Origin: an uncultured Clostridia bacterium
GTDB lineage: Bacteria; Bacillota; Clostridia; Oscillospirales; Acutalibacteraceae
Direction of reading: 5' to 3'
Assembly: GCA_947584595.1 (NCBI GenBank)
Contig: CANPWP010000010.1
Span: 1-59,315, forward strand
Length of the DNA stretch: 59,315 bases
The notes below the pieces were generated by a model, which saw only the letters and a list, made by a program, of their open reading frames with translations, was not told where the DNA came from and did not search any database. The position numbers and the translations under genes were made by a program. Positions within the stretch are counted from its first letter, which is position 1; every line of letters starts with the position of its first letter. Below are positions 35,189 to 43,362 of the stretch, piece after piece.

Positions 35189-35190
35189 AA

Positions 35191-35281
35191 TATAATAAGA
35201 AATTGTATCGTCTCCTGTAATTGTTCATTAGGCAGTAATTTCTGTGGAAATTGCAAATGAAACCAGACTTTCTTATTATAT
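35191..35281 (+). other. Possible structured RNA enclosed by a 12-bp inverted repeat
   Basis: TATAATAAGAAA (35191-35202) and TTTCTTATTATA (35269-35280) are perfect complements enclosing 66 bases. Inside, GTAATTTC and GAAATTGC form a hairpin with a 4-base loop. An intrinsic terminator follows at 35291-35325. I cannot match it to a known RNA class. Confidence 0.3.
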
Positions 35282-35290
35282 TATTCTGCT

Positions 35291-35327
35291 AAGGGGTTGC
35301 AGTTTTTTCTGCAATCCCTTAATTTTT
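35291..35327 (+). terminator. Terminator upstream of the amylase gene
   Basis: AAGGGGTTGCAG / CTGCAATCCCTT, 12 bp with one G-T pair, then AATTTTT. It probably ends the GT2 transcript. Confidence 0.75.
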
Positions 35328-35538
35328 GGAAATAAATGAATAAATTTTTTAGTAATTATTAATAATTTTTATTACATTAAAAAAAGCCAAAATATAGAAT
35401 TGTAAAAATTGACAAAAAAATAATTACTTTATTGTACATTTAGTTAATTGAATAATTTTAAAATTTTTAGTATTATTATATTGATAATTTTAATGTCTTA
35501 TAGATGTTAGAAATCAAATTTTATTGGAGGAATTTCAG

Positions 35539-37842
35539 ATGAAAACAAAAACATCAAAATTAATCAGTCTTGTATTGATTCTTTGTATGCTTATGTCATG
35601 TCTGGCAATTACCGGATTTACTGTAAACGCTAAGGATACAGGTAAAGCTGCTGTTGCTGCTGAATCTAAGCTTCAAGAGAATGTCCAGGACGGTGTTATT
35701 TTACACGCATTTAACTGGTCTTACAATACAATTAAAGAAAACCTTCCTGCAATTGTTGCAGCAGGTTATTCAACAGTACAGACTTCACCTGTACAACAGC
35801 CAAAGGATTACGGTGATTGGTTTAATGTTGCTGACCAATGGCACAAGCTTTATCAGCCGTTATCTTTTTCTATTGCATCAGAAACATGGCTTGGTACAAA
35901 AGAAGAGCTTGCTTCACTTTGTGAAGAAGCACACAAATACGGAGTAAAGATTATTTGCGACATAGTTGCAAACCACCTTGCAAATAACATTACAAAAGAC
36001 GGCGACAGCGCTAATATCGGTGTTCTTTACAGTAAAATTGCTGATACAGATCCTGAAATTTACAATAATCAGAAAGATGCTCTCCATTCTTATAAGAATG
36101 AGGCAGGCGACTCGTCAGTACAGTCAGTAGTACAGGGATATGTTTCACAATGTCCTGACCTTAATACAGGAAGTGAACTTATCCAGAATCAAGTAATCGG
36201 TCTTCTTGAATCATGTGTTGACTGCGGTGTTGACGGTTTCCGTTTTGATGCTGCTAAACATATTGAAACACCTGATGACGGTACATACGCTTCAAATTTC
36301 TGGCCAAATGTTACAAGCACTACTTCAAAATATGCCAGTGATAAATACAACGGAAAAACCTTATATTACTATGGTGAAATTCTTAATACCTGCGGTAACG
36401 GAAGAAAGGCAAGCGCTTATACACCATATATCAATGTAACAGATAACGCAGTAGGTAACTCTACACTCAGCGCAGTGAAGAAGGGTGCTGCAACAAATGC
36501 GGCAGAAAATGCAGATTCACATAGACTCTCTTCAGATTTAGCTTCCAAAAATTCTGTTCTTTGGGCTGAATCTCACGACACCTATATGGGCGGAGAATCC
36601 AAAAGTGTAAAAGACGAAAACATTATCAAGGCATGGGCTTTGGTAGCAGCTCAGAGTGACGCAACATCATTGTTCTTTGCTCGTCCGGGCGATGCTCTTA
36701 TGGGCCAAGCAGCAGGAGATACAACTTGGAAGAGTACTGCTGTAAGCGAAGTTAACAAGTTCCATAATGCATTTGTAGGAACAGCTGATAAAACAGGAGC
36801 TTCAGGTTCAATAGCTTATGTTGCAAGAGGCGACAAGGGTATTGTTCTTGTAAACTGTAATGGTATGGAAGGTGAAGTAAGCGTAGCTGATACAGGTCTT
36901 GCTGACGGCACATATACAGATACAGTTACAGGCAACCAGTTTACAGTAAGCGGCGGTACCGTTACAGGTACAATCGGTTCCACAGGTGTTGCTGTAGTTT
37001 ATGATGCAAAACCAACTCCTGTAAACACTGTTTCAGTTGACAGCGGCATATTTAAGGGTCAAACATTAAAGGTTACACTTGGTCTTGTATTTGCAACATC
37101 AGGTACATATCAGATTGATGATGCAGAGCCTGTAGAATATACTGGTTCAACCGATGTAGTACTTGGTAAAGGCGTTGAATACGGTTCAACTATAACATTA
37201 ACATTAACTGCAACAGACGGAGAACAGAAAACAACTGCTGTATATAAATATGTAAAAACCGCTACTAAAGGAACGGGTGTTTACGTATGCTATGAAAATA
37301 AAAGTAATTGGACAGAACCGTTCTACGTTTATATGTATGACGAATTAACAACTCCTGGAAATACTGTTACAAATGCAGCTTGGCCTGGAGAAAAAATGGA
37401 TTATGACGCAGAGACAGGATACTATTATTATGAAGTATCACAAAACTTTATAGATTCTGCAAATACTATGGTAATTATCAACAACAATAACGGCAATAAA
37501 CAGTATCCCGCTCGAGATGAGCCAGGACTTCTCTTAGAAGGAAAAACTCATCTTATGAGCCGCAAAGATTGGACAGAAATCAGCTTTACTCCTGCCGGTC
37601 TTACGGAGCCTGTTAAAGTTCTTGTTGGTGATGTAGACCTTGATGAAGATATTAATGTTAAAGACGCTACATTACTTCAGCTTTATGTAGCACACTTGAG
37701 TACACTTAATGATGAGCAATTAATTGCTGCTGACACTGATTTCAGCAAAGTTATTGATGTAAAAGATGCAACATTAATTCAGCTTTATGCAGCAAATTTA
37801 CAGTCAACAGGTTCTCATGTTGGTGAAGAAAAAGAAATTTAA
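35539..37842 (+). CDS. Secreted GH13 alpha-amylase with CBM26-like and dockerin modules
   Basis: 767 residues. Signal peptide (about 1-32); GH13 catalytic domain (about 45-490) with DIVANH at 141-146, DGFRFDAAKH with nucleophile Asp237, acid Glu280 (YYGE) and Asp347 (ESHD, replacing the usual NHD). Then a beta-sandwich (about 495-575), a CBM26-like starch-binding domain (about 580-680; AWPGEKMDYD, YYYYEV, KTHLM) and a type I dockerin (about 697-755). The dockerin should attach the enzyme to a cohesin scaffold, as in R. bromii amylosomes. ATG at 35539 follows GGAGG; a TTG at 35524 overlaps the ribosome site. Confidence 0.95.
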   Translation: MKTKTSKLISLVLILCMLMSCLAITGFTVNAKDTGKAAVAAESKLQENVQDGVILHAFNWSYNTIKENLPAIVAAGYSTVQTSPVQQPKDYGDWFNVADQWHKLYQPLSFSIASETWLGTKEELASLCEEAHKYGVKIICDIVANHLANNITKDGDSANIGVLYSKIADTDPEIYNNQKDALHSYKNEAGDSSVQSVVQGYVSQCPDLNTGSELIQNQVIGLLESCVDCGVDGFRFDAAKHIETPDDGTYASNFWPNVTSTTSKYASDKYNGKTLYYYGEILNTCGNGRKASAYTPYINVTDNAVGNSTLSAVKKGAATNAAENADSHRLSSDLASKNSVLWAESHDTYMGGESKSVKDENIIKAWALVAAQSDATSLFFARPGDALMGQAAGDTTWKSTAVSEVNKFHNAFVGTADKTGASGSIAYVARGDKGIVLVNCNGMEGEVSVADTGLADGTYTDTVTGNQFTVSGGTVTGTIGSTGVAVVYDAKPTPVNTVSVDSGIFKGQTLKVTLGLVFATSGTYQIDDAEPVEYTGSTDVVLGKGVEYGSTITLTLTATDGEQKTTAVYKYVKTATKGTGVYVCYENKSNWTEPFYVYMYDELTTPGNTVTNAAWPGEKMDYDAETGYYYYEVSQNFIDSANTMVIINNNNGNKQYPARDEPGLLLEGKTHLMSRKDWTEISFTPAGLTEPVKVLVGDVDLDEDINVKDATLLQLYVAHLSTLNDEQLIAADTDFSKVIDVKDATLIQLYAANLQSTGSHVGEEKEI

Positions 37843-37950
37843 GGTTAATAGTAACATACAATACTAAACCTGAAAAAAATCAGATGATTATACAGTATAT
37901 TTAACGATATATTGATTTTTAAATCTGTTTAATAATTTTATTATAAAATA

Positions 37951-37986
37951 AGGCTCGGTTAAATTTAAGTTTAACCGAGCCTTTAT
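37951..37986 (+). terminator. Terminator of the amylase gene
   Basis: AGGCTCGGTTAAA / TTTAACCGAGCCT, 13-bp perfect stem, followed by TTATTATT. Confidence 0.85.
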
Positions 37987-38017
37987 TATTATTATTCCTT
38001 TAATTAATTATCAAAAA

Positions 38018-38137
38018 TTAGCAGCCGCATCCACAGTTGCTGTTTTCGTTATTGTTGTTGCCACAGCAAGATACGAGAATGATAACAAGAAGAATTACCC
38101 AAGTACAGCTGTTGTTGCCTAATAAACCGTTACACAT
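38018..38137 (-). CDS. 39-residue Cys- and Asn-rich membrane microprotein
   Basis: A short gene with an unusually strong ribosome site (AAAGGAGGAAATCAC before the ATG). The product begins MCNGLLGNNSCTW, has one hydrophobic helix (VILLVIILVSC), then CGNNNNENSN and ends in NCGCGC: six Cys in total. It resembles in architecture the small YjcZ-like sporulation proteins of Bacilli and similar tiny clostridial proteins, but homology is not established. It follows nfo on the same strand after 76 bp. Confidence 0.75.
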   Translation of the reverse strand: MCNGLLGNNSCTWVILLVIILVSCCGNNNNENSNCGCGC

Positions 38138-38213
38138 TGTGATTTCCTCCTTTCGTTTTACACTATATACTATACAAAAACGAAAGAATTGTTACAGCGT
38201 ATTTTTTATAAAA

Positions 38214-39044
38214 TCAGTCTTTTTGTAAGTTCCTTAACAACCTGATTTCTTCAGCATAACCGTCAAGTTCATTTGGGGTTTCAAGATAATAAGGAAGATT
38301 TTTTAATGCAGGATGGTTAATAATCCTTTCAAAAGCATCAATACCAATACCGCCTTTGCCTATTTTTTGATGTCTGTCTTTATGACATCCAAGATAGTTC
38401 ATACTGTCGTTTATATGAATGGCTTTGAGACGCTTTAATCCAATTATACGGTCAAACTCCTCAAGTACATCTTCAAGATTATCAACAATATCATATCCGC
38501 CGTCAAAAACATGACAGGTATCAAGACAAACCCCCATTTTGTCTTTAAGGTTTGTGTTGTCAATAATAGCTTTTAATTCCTCAAATTTAGAGCCTATTTC
38601 ACTGCCTTTGCCTGACATAGTTTCTAATAAAACGGTTGTCGTCATATCTTCATATAAAACCTTGTTAAGCTGTGAAGATATAAGCTCAATACCTTTATCA
38701 ATACCTTGTCCTACATGACTGCCGGGATGAAAGTTATATAAATTATTCGGCAAATATTCCATTCTTTTTAAATCGTCAATCATTGTATTTAATGCAAATT
38801 CTCTTGTTTTTTCGTCTTTAGAACAAGGATTAAGCGTATATGGTGCATGGGCTAAAATTTTACCGAAATTGTTTTCTTTCATTAATTTTATGAGCTTGTC
38901 AATGTCATCTTTGTCAATTTTTTTTGCTTTGCCGCCACGAGGATTTCGTGTAAAAAACTGAAACGTATTAGCTCCGATGGATAAAGCTTCTTTCCCCATA
39001 GCTTCAAAGCCTTTTGATACAGAAAGATGACAGCCGATAATCAT
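38214..39044 (-). CDS. nfo: Deoxyribonuclease IV (AP endonuclease)
   Basis: Cuts DNA 5' to abasic sites in base-excision repair; works downstream of glycosylases such as the one at 14339. 276 residues with a TIM-barrel and zinc ligands in [51 protein letters not shown] and ETPNELDGY. The ATG at 39044 is preferred over upstream starts because GAAGGA lies nine bases before it. A matching promoter lies at 39104-39076. Confidence 0.96.
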   Translation of the reverse strand: MIIGCHLSVSKGFEAMGKEALSIGANTFQFFTRNPRGGKAKKIDKDDIDKLIKLMKENNFGKILAHAPYTLNPCSKDEKTREFALNTMIDDLKRMEYLPNNLYNFHPGSHVGQGIDKGIELISSQLNKVLYEDMTTTVLLETMSGKGSEIGSKFEELKAIIDNTNLKDKMGVCLDTCHVFDGGYDIVDNLEDVLEEFDRIIGLKRLKAIHINDSMNYLGCHKDRHQKIGKGGIGIDAFERIINHPALKNLPYYLETPNELDGYAEEIRLLRNLQKD

Positions 39045-39075
39045 AAAAATCATTCCTTCAAAATTAATATTATTT

Positions 39076-39104
39076 ATTATAGTATAATAATAAGACTTTT
39101 TCAA
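39076..39104 (-). promoter_or_regulatory. Sigma-A promoter of nfo
   Basis: On the minus strand TTGAAA (39104-39099), 17 bp, TATAAT (39081-39076). Confidence 0.75.
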
Positions 39105-39114
39105 TTAAATTTCG

Positions 39115-39143
39115 TTGTAATAAAAATATCATTGTGATATAAT
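39115..39143 (+). promoter_or_regulatory. Sigma-A promoter with extended -10 for the DUF1015 operon
   Basis: TTGTAA (39115-39120), 17 bp, TGATATAAT with -10 at 39138-39143. It diverges from the nfo promoter and implies a ~280-base leader before the ATG at 39428. Confidence 0.65.
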
Positions 39144-39160
39144 AGCAACATAGAATTACT

Positions 39161-39306
39161 AAAAATTAAAGGTTTTTGTCAAGAATATTAAAAGTTTTTG
39201 CATTACTTTTTTAAACAGATTTTCTCACTGACTGAAAACGTAAAAATGTTGATAGAGTTATATTAAAAAATTAAAGGTTTTTGTAAAGAATATTAAAAGT
39301 TTTTGC
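39161..39306 (+). repeat. 41-bp direct repeat in the DUF1015 leader
   Basis: AAAATTAAAGGTTTTTGT.AAGAATATTAAAAGTTTTTGC occurs at about 39162-39202 and again at about 39266-39306, 104 bp apart. The second copy runs into the triple-hairpin repeat; the first lacks the hairpins and may be the head of a truncated copy. Confidence 0.7.
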
Positions 39307-39384
39307 GTCGCTTTTTTCAAAAAGCGACAGACCGAGGTTCAAAGGGCGAGAAGCCCTTTGTCGCCGCAGTGCGGCGAAACTACC
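39295..39384 (+). repeat. Dispersed triple-hairpin repeat, copy 3
   Basis: AAAAGTTTTTGCG, then GTCGCTTTTTTCAAAAAGCGAC (39307-39328, longer than its loop), CAAAGGGC..GCCCTTTG (39340-39360) and TCGCCGCAGTGCGGCGA (39361-39377), then AACTACC. It lies in the predicted leader of the DUF1015 operon. Confidence 0.85.
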
Positions 39385-39427
39385 TTTTAATAAAATTAAA
39401 CTGTATATAATATAAGGAGAATATAAA

Positions 39428-40708
39428 ATGGCAGTAATTAAAGCATTCAAAGGTATGCGTTACAGCAAAAATGCAGGAGAAATTAAGGAACTTTGTTGTC
39501 CTCCTTATGATATTATCAGCGATAGTCAAAGAGAAGAATATTTAAAGAAAAATCCAAATAATATTATTCGTCTTGAATTGCCAAAGGGAGAAAATCCTTA
39601 TAATAATGCCTCAAATATTTTAAAAATGTGGCAGGAAAATGGAATTCTTATTAAAGAAGATAAGCCTGCCGTTTATATTTATGAAGAAGAATTTACAGCA
39701 TATAATAAGAGAAAAAGTATAAAAGGAATAATCGTTAGAGTAAAATTAGAGGAGTTTTCAAAAGGGGTAATCCTTCCTCATGAATTTACTCTTTCAAAAG
39801 CAAAGGAAGACCGATTTAATCTTATGAAGGCCACAAACTGTAACTTTAGTCAAATTTACGCTTTGTATATGGACGAAACCCATACTACCTTAAATACAAT
39901 TGACAAACATTCACAGGATAAGGCAGATTTAGAATTTACAGACAATGATAACGTAACCCATAGATTATGGATAATTACTGATGAAGGAGTAATAGCAAAG
40001 CTTGTATCTGATTTTACAGACAGAAAGCTGTATATAGCAGACGGTCATCACAGATATGAAACTGCTCTTAATTACAGAAACTATTGCAGAGAAAAAAGAT
40101 TTTCAAAAGAAGGAGATGCTCAGGACTACCAGATGATATATCTTGTAGATATGGAGCATCCCGGACTTGTAGTATTCCCGACACATAGACTTGTAAGAGA
40201 TTTAGAGTCATTTAATAAAGAGAGTATTCTTAATGAATGTAAAGAATACTTTGAAATTGAAGAAAAAACTGATGTAGAAAATATGGAAAGGGAACTTGAT
40301 GTTCTTTATAAGCAAGGTAAAAAAGCATTTGGATTTTTCTGCGGCGGTAGCAATTGGATTCAACTTGTATTAAAAGATTTTAGGCCAATTAAAGAATTAC
40401 TTCCTGATTTAAGCAAAGCTTCACAGGAGCTGGATGTTACTGTTTTACATACGTTAATACTTGAAAAGATATTTAAAATTGACAAAGAAAATATGGCAAA
40501 TCAAATTAACTTAACATATACAAAATATTTTGAAGAAGCCATAGAGGGTGTAAACAGCGGAAAATTCCAATGTGCATTTATTTTAAATCCCACAAGGGTG
40601 ACAGAGATAAGAGATGTAGCATTAGCGGGAGAAAAAATGCCCCAAAAGTCAACATACTTTTATCCGAAAATGATAACAGGATTGGTTATGAATGAACTAA
40701 GTGATTAA
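39428..40708 (+). CDS. DUF1015 family protein
   Basis: 426 residues. Family hallmarks are FKGMRYSK, CCPPYDIIS, NIIRLELPKGE, LPHEFTLSKAKEDR and YIADGHHRYETALNYR, with FPTHRLV further on. The family is widespread and resembles ParB-like/serine-kinase folds; in methanogens and clostridia related proteins (SerK-like) phosphorylate serine, but the role of this one is not known. Its start is preceded by AAGGAG. It leads a probable four-gene operon with gaps of 15 bp or less at its first junctions. Confidence 0.92.
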   Translation: MAVIKAFKGMRYSKNAGEIKELCCPPYDIISDSQREEYLKKNPNNIIRLELPKGENPYNNASNILKMWQENGILIKEDKPAVYIYEEEFTAYNKRKSIKGIIVRVKLEEFSKGVILPHEFTLSKAKEDRFNLMKATNCNFSQIYALYMDETHTTLNTIDKHSQDKADLEFTDNDNVTHRLWIITDEGVIAKLVSDFTDRKLYIADGHHRYETALNYRNYCREKRFSKEGDAQDYQMIYLVDMEHPGLVVFPTHRLVRDLESFNKESILNECKEYFEIEEKTDVENMERELDVLYKQGKKAFGFFCGGSNWIQLVLKDFRPIKELLPDLSKASQELDVTVLHTLILEKIFKIDKENMANQINLTYTKYFEEAIEGVNSGKFQCAFILNPTRVTEIRDVALAGEKMPQKSTYFYPKMITGLVMNELSD

Positions 40709-40723
40709 AAAAGGATTGAGTTA

Positions 40724-41308
40724 ATGGAGTTTTTTAATTTTGTAACTCAAATTGATATTGCAATTCTTAATTTTATTCGAGAGTTTTTAAGATGTACATT
40801 TTTTGATGTGACAATGCCTTTTTTAAGTGCTATCGGTGAAGGCGGAATAGTTTGGATTGTAATTTCTTTGATAATGCTCTTTTTCAGAAAGACAAGAAGC
40901 TGGGGAATAATGTTGCTTCTTGCAATGCTTTTAGGTTATCTTATAGGAGAGGTTGCTGTAAAGAACATCGTATGCAGAGTTCGTCCCTGTTATATTGTTG
41001 ATATTCAGATGATTGTTTCAAAGCCCCGCAGTTACAGTTTTCCGTCAGGACACAGCTGTTCGTCATTTGCCGCAGCAACGGTGATCCTAAAAATGAACAA
41101 ACATTTTGGAATACCTGCACTTGTTCTTGCATCGTTAATTGCATTTTCACGTCTTTATAATTATGTCCATTATCCGACTGATGTTTTGTGCGGAATTATT
41201 CTTGGCGTTTTGTGTGCGTTAATAGTTTGTTACTTGTTTAAGAAATTTAAGTTGCAGGAAAAAATAGATAAATTAGGAGTTCGGAGGGATAAAAATGAAA
41301 TTTCATAA
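40724..41308 (+). CDS. PAP2-family membrane phosphatase
   Basis: 194 residues with about five to six membrane helices. The tripartite acid-phosphatase signature is intact: KNIVCRVRP (K-x6-RP), SYSFPSGHS (PSGH) and SRLYNYVHYPTD (SR-x5-H). Such enzymes dephosphorylate undecaprenyl pyrophosphate or phosphatidic-type lipids on the outer face of the membrane. It follows the DUF1015 gene by 15 bp and overlaps the next small gene by 14 bp. Confidence 0.93.
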   Translation: MEFFNFVTQIDIAILNFIREFLRCTFFDVTMPFLSAIGEGGIVWIVISLIMLFFRKTRSWGIMLLLAMLLGYLIGEVAVKNIVCRVRPCYIVDIQMIVSKPRSYSFPSGHSCSSFAAATVILKMNKHFGIPALVLASLIAFSRLYNYVHYPTDVLCGIILGVLCALIVCYLFKKFKLQEKIDKLGVRRDKNEIS

Positions 41309-41525
41309 TTTTATAGGCAGTACAAAAGAAGATGTTTTTTGCATAAAAGGCATTGACCTTTTCAGATACAGATGGTATTCAGGAGGAGAGTGCGCAAGTG
41401 TAGTTAATCCTGAAAACGGAAAAATGTACAGCTTTTCTTCATATTACATTGAGTACGGAAAGAAAAAGCTTGAATTTATTGCCGGTAAGGATGAATACGG
41501 CAACTGGCTGTTTTTTGAAAACTAA
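41295..41525 (+). CDS. Small soluble protein of unknown function
   Basis: 76 residues, aromatic-rich (Tyr, Phe, Trp), no membrane segment. It reads as a small beta-sheet domain (FRYRWYSGGECASVVNP, YSFSSYYIEYG, DEYGNWLFFEN). No family recognised. CGGAGG precedes the ATG by seven bases. It overlaps the end of the PAP2 gene by 14 bp and lies 19 bp before the beta-helix gene, so it is likely translated in the same operon. Confidence 0.75.
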   Translation: MKFHNFIGSTKEDVFCIKGIDLFRYRWYSGGECASVVNPENGKMYSFSSYYIEYGKKKLEFIAGKDEYGNWLFFEN

Positions 41526-41544
41526 ATATTTGGAGGAAATGAAA

Positions 41545-42210
41545 GTGGAAGAATTAAAAGCGGTAAATTTGTTTGATTATGAACAGACTATTGCGAAACC
41601 GTTATTTGAAAGTGTTACATACCCATGGGAGGCTTTGTCTAAAATTAAGAATTTTATCCTTGAACTTGGCAAGACTCTTGCTCCTGAAAAGTATGATAAA
41701 ATAGGGGAGGATATCTGGATTGCCAAAACTGCAAAAGTGGCACCCTCTGCTTATATGCATGGACCATTAATTATTTGCGATAATGCGGAAGTCCGCCATT
41801 GTGCTTTTATTAGAGGGAGTGCAATTGTAGGAGAAAACGCAGTTGTAGGAAACTCCACAGAGCTTAAAAATTCCATTTTGTTTAATTGCGTACAAACTCC
41901 CCATTATAACTATGTGGGTGACAGTATCTTAGGATATAAATCTCATACGGGAGCAGGTGTTATTACATCTAACCTAAAGTCAGATAAAAGCCTTGTAACA
42001 GTTGATTTTAACGGTAAAAAGGTAGAAACAGGCGTTAAAAAATTTGGTGCTATGATTGGAGATAATGTAGAGGTTGGTTGTAACAGCGTTTTAAATCCCG
42101 GAACGGTAATCGGCAGAGGAACAAATGTTTATCCTCTTTCAATGGTAAGGGGTTATGTTCCTGAAAACAGCATTTATAAAAAACAAGGCGAAGTTGCAGA
42201 AAAATATTGA
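41545..42210 (+). CDS. LpxA/GlmU-type left-handed beta-helix protein
   Basis: 221 residues. After ~55 N-terminal residues come hexapeptide-repeat coils (IWIAKTAKVAPSAYMHGPL, AEVRHCAFIRGSAIVGENAVVG, MIGDNVEVGCNSVLNPGTVIG), as in GlmU C-domains and related acyl/nucleotidyl transferases. The nucleotidyltransferase domain of GlmU is absent. It may be an acyltransferase or a UDP-sugar-binding regulator. The GTG at 41545 is chosen because GGAGG lies eight bases before it; the ATG at 41539 is too close. Confidence 0.88.
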   Translation: MEELKAVNLFDYEQTIAKPLFESVTYPWEALSKIKNFILELGKTLAPEKYDKIGEDIWIAKTAKVAPSAYMHGPLIICDNAEVRHCAFIRGSAIVGENAVVGNSTELKNSILFNCVQTPHYNYVGDSILGYKSHTGAGVITSNLKSDKSLVTVDFNGKKVETGVKKFGAMIGDNVEVGCNSVLNPGTVIGRGTNVYPLSMVRGYVPENSIYKKQGEVAEKY

Positions 42211-42230
42211 TTTGAAATAGTTCAAATATG

Positions 42231-42268
42231 AAAAAGGACAGGTGGTAGAACTTGTCCTTTTTGTTTTT
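42231..42268 (+). terminator. Terminator of the DUF1015-PAP2-beta-helix operon
   Basis: AAAAAGGACAG / CTTGTCCTTTTT with a 9-base loop followed by GTTTTT. Confidence 0.75.
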
Positions 42269-42482
42269 AACAGGTATCAATTCAAAAAACTTATTAAATA
42301 TGCAACTTGCGTTAAAATAAGTTGATTAATTTTATAAAAACAGTCTGTTTGTGTCAATAATAAAAGAGAGCTTTATTTAATTTGTCGTATTTATATTGAA
42401 TATTAAAATTTTAAATGATATACTTAATACAATTAATTAATTTAGGCGGAAATTTAAAAATAATAAGTTTGGAGAAATAATT

Positions 42483-43328
42483 ATGAAAGTAAAAATCATA
42501 TCTGACAGCACCTGCGACCTTTCAAAAGAACTTCTTGAAAAATATAATATTTCAATTGTTCCTTTATATGTGATAATGAACGAACAAATGAAAAAAGACG
42601 GTATTGAAGTTACTCCCGAAGAAATTTACAGTTATGTAAAAGAAAAGGGAAAACTTCCAACTACAAGTGCGCCAAATATTAACGATTATCTTGAAATTTT
42701 TAAATTATGGCGTGAGCAGGGATATGAAATAGTACAGTTTTGTATCAGCAGCGATTTCTCCAGTTCATATCATAATGCTTGTATTGCGGCAGAAGAAACA
42801 GGCGGAGTGTATGTTGTTGATTCTCGTAATTTATCAACGGGAAACGGACTGCTTGTTTTACACGGTGCAGAAATGGCAAGTAAAGGTTGCACAGCAAAAG
42901 AAATTGAAAAAGCTTGTACAGAATTGACTTCAAAAGTAGAGGCAAGCTTTGTTGTTGACAGTATTGATTATTTATATAAAGGGGGAAGATGCTCTGCATT
43001 AGCGGCATTCGGTGCAAATCTTCTTAATCTCAAGCCTTGTATTGAGGTAACAGACGGAAAAATGAAACCCGGCAAAAAATACAGAGGAAACATAAGCCGA
43101 GTTATGCTTAATTATGTTTCGGACAGACTTCGTGACAGAGACGATATTGATAAACACCGTGTATTTATAACTCACACAAAGTGCAGGGAAGAAGATGTAG
43201 AAACTGTGCGTAAAAAGATAAATGAGTTATATCCCGATTTTGAAGAGATACTTGAGACGACTGCAGGCTGTACAATTACAACTCATTGCGGACCGAATAC
43301 TCTGGGAATTTTGTTTATTAGAAAATAA
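42483..43328 (+). CDS. DegV family fatty-acid-binding protein
   Basis: 281 residues, normal length. The family features are IISDSTCDLSKEL at the N-terminus, PTTSAPNINDYLEIF, SSDFSSSYHNA, VDSRNLSTGNGLLVLH and a C-terminal THCGPNTLGILF. DegV (FakB-like) proteins bind a fatty acid and present it to the kinase FakA; no fakA is in the window. GGAGAAA precedes the ATG. It appears monocistronic, with the permease gene 34 bp downstream possibly sharing its transcript. Confidence 0.94.
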   Translation: MKVKIISDSTCDLSKELLEKYNISIVPLYVIMNEQMKKDGIEVTPEEIYSYVKEKGKLPTTSAPNINDYLEIFKLWREQGYEIVQFCISSDFSSSYHNACIAAEETGGVYVVDSRNLSTGNGLLVLHGAEMASKGCTAKEIEKACTELTSKVEASFVVDSIDYLYKGGRCSALAAFGANLLNLKPCIEVTDGKMKPGKKYRGNISRVMLNYVSDRLRDRDDIDKHRVFITHTKCREEDVETVRKKINELYPDFEEILETTAGCTITTHCGPNTLGILFIRK

Positions 43329-43362
43329 TTAAATTTTATATAGTTTTTAATAAGGATATAAA

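Noticed and set aside
41449..41544. An N-terminal extension of the beta-helix protein starting at 41449
   Set aside because: It overlaps the 76-residue gene in another frame, and a good ribosome site favours 41545.
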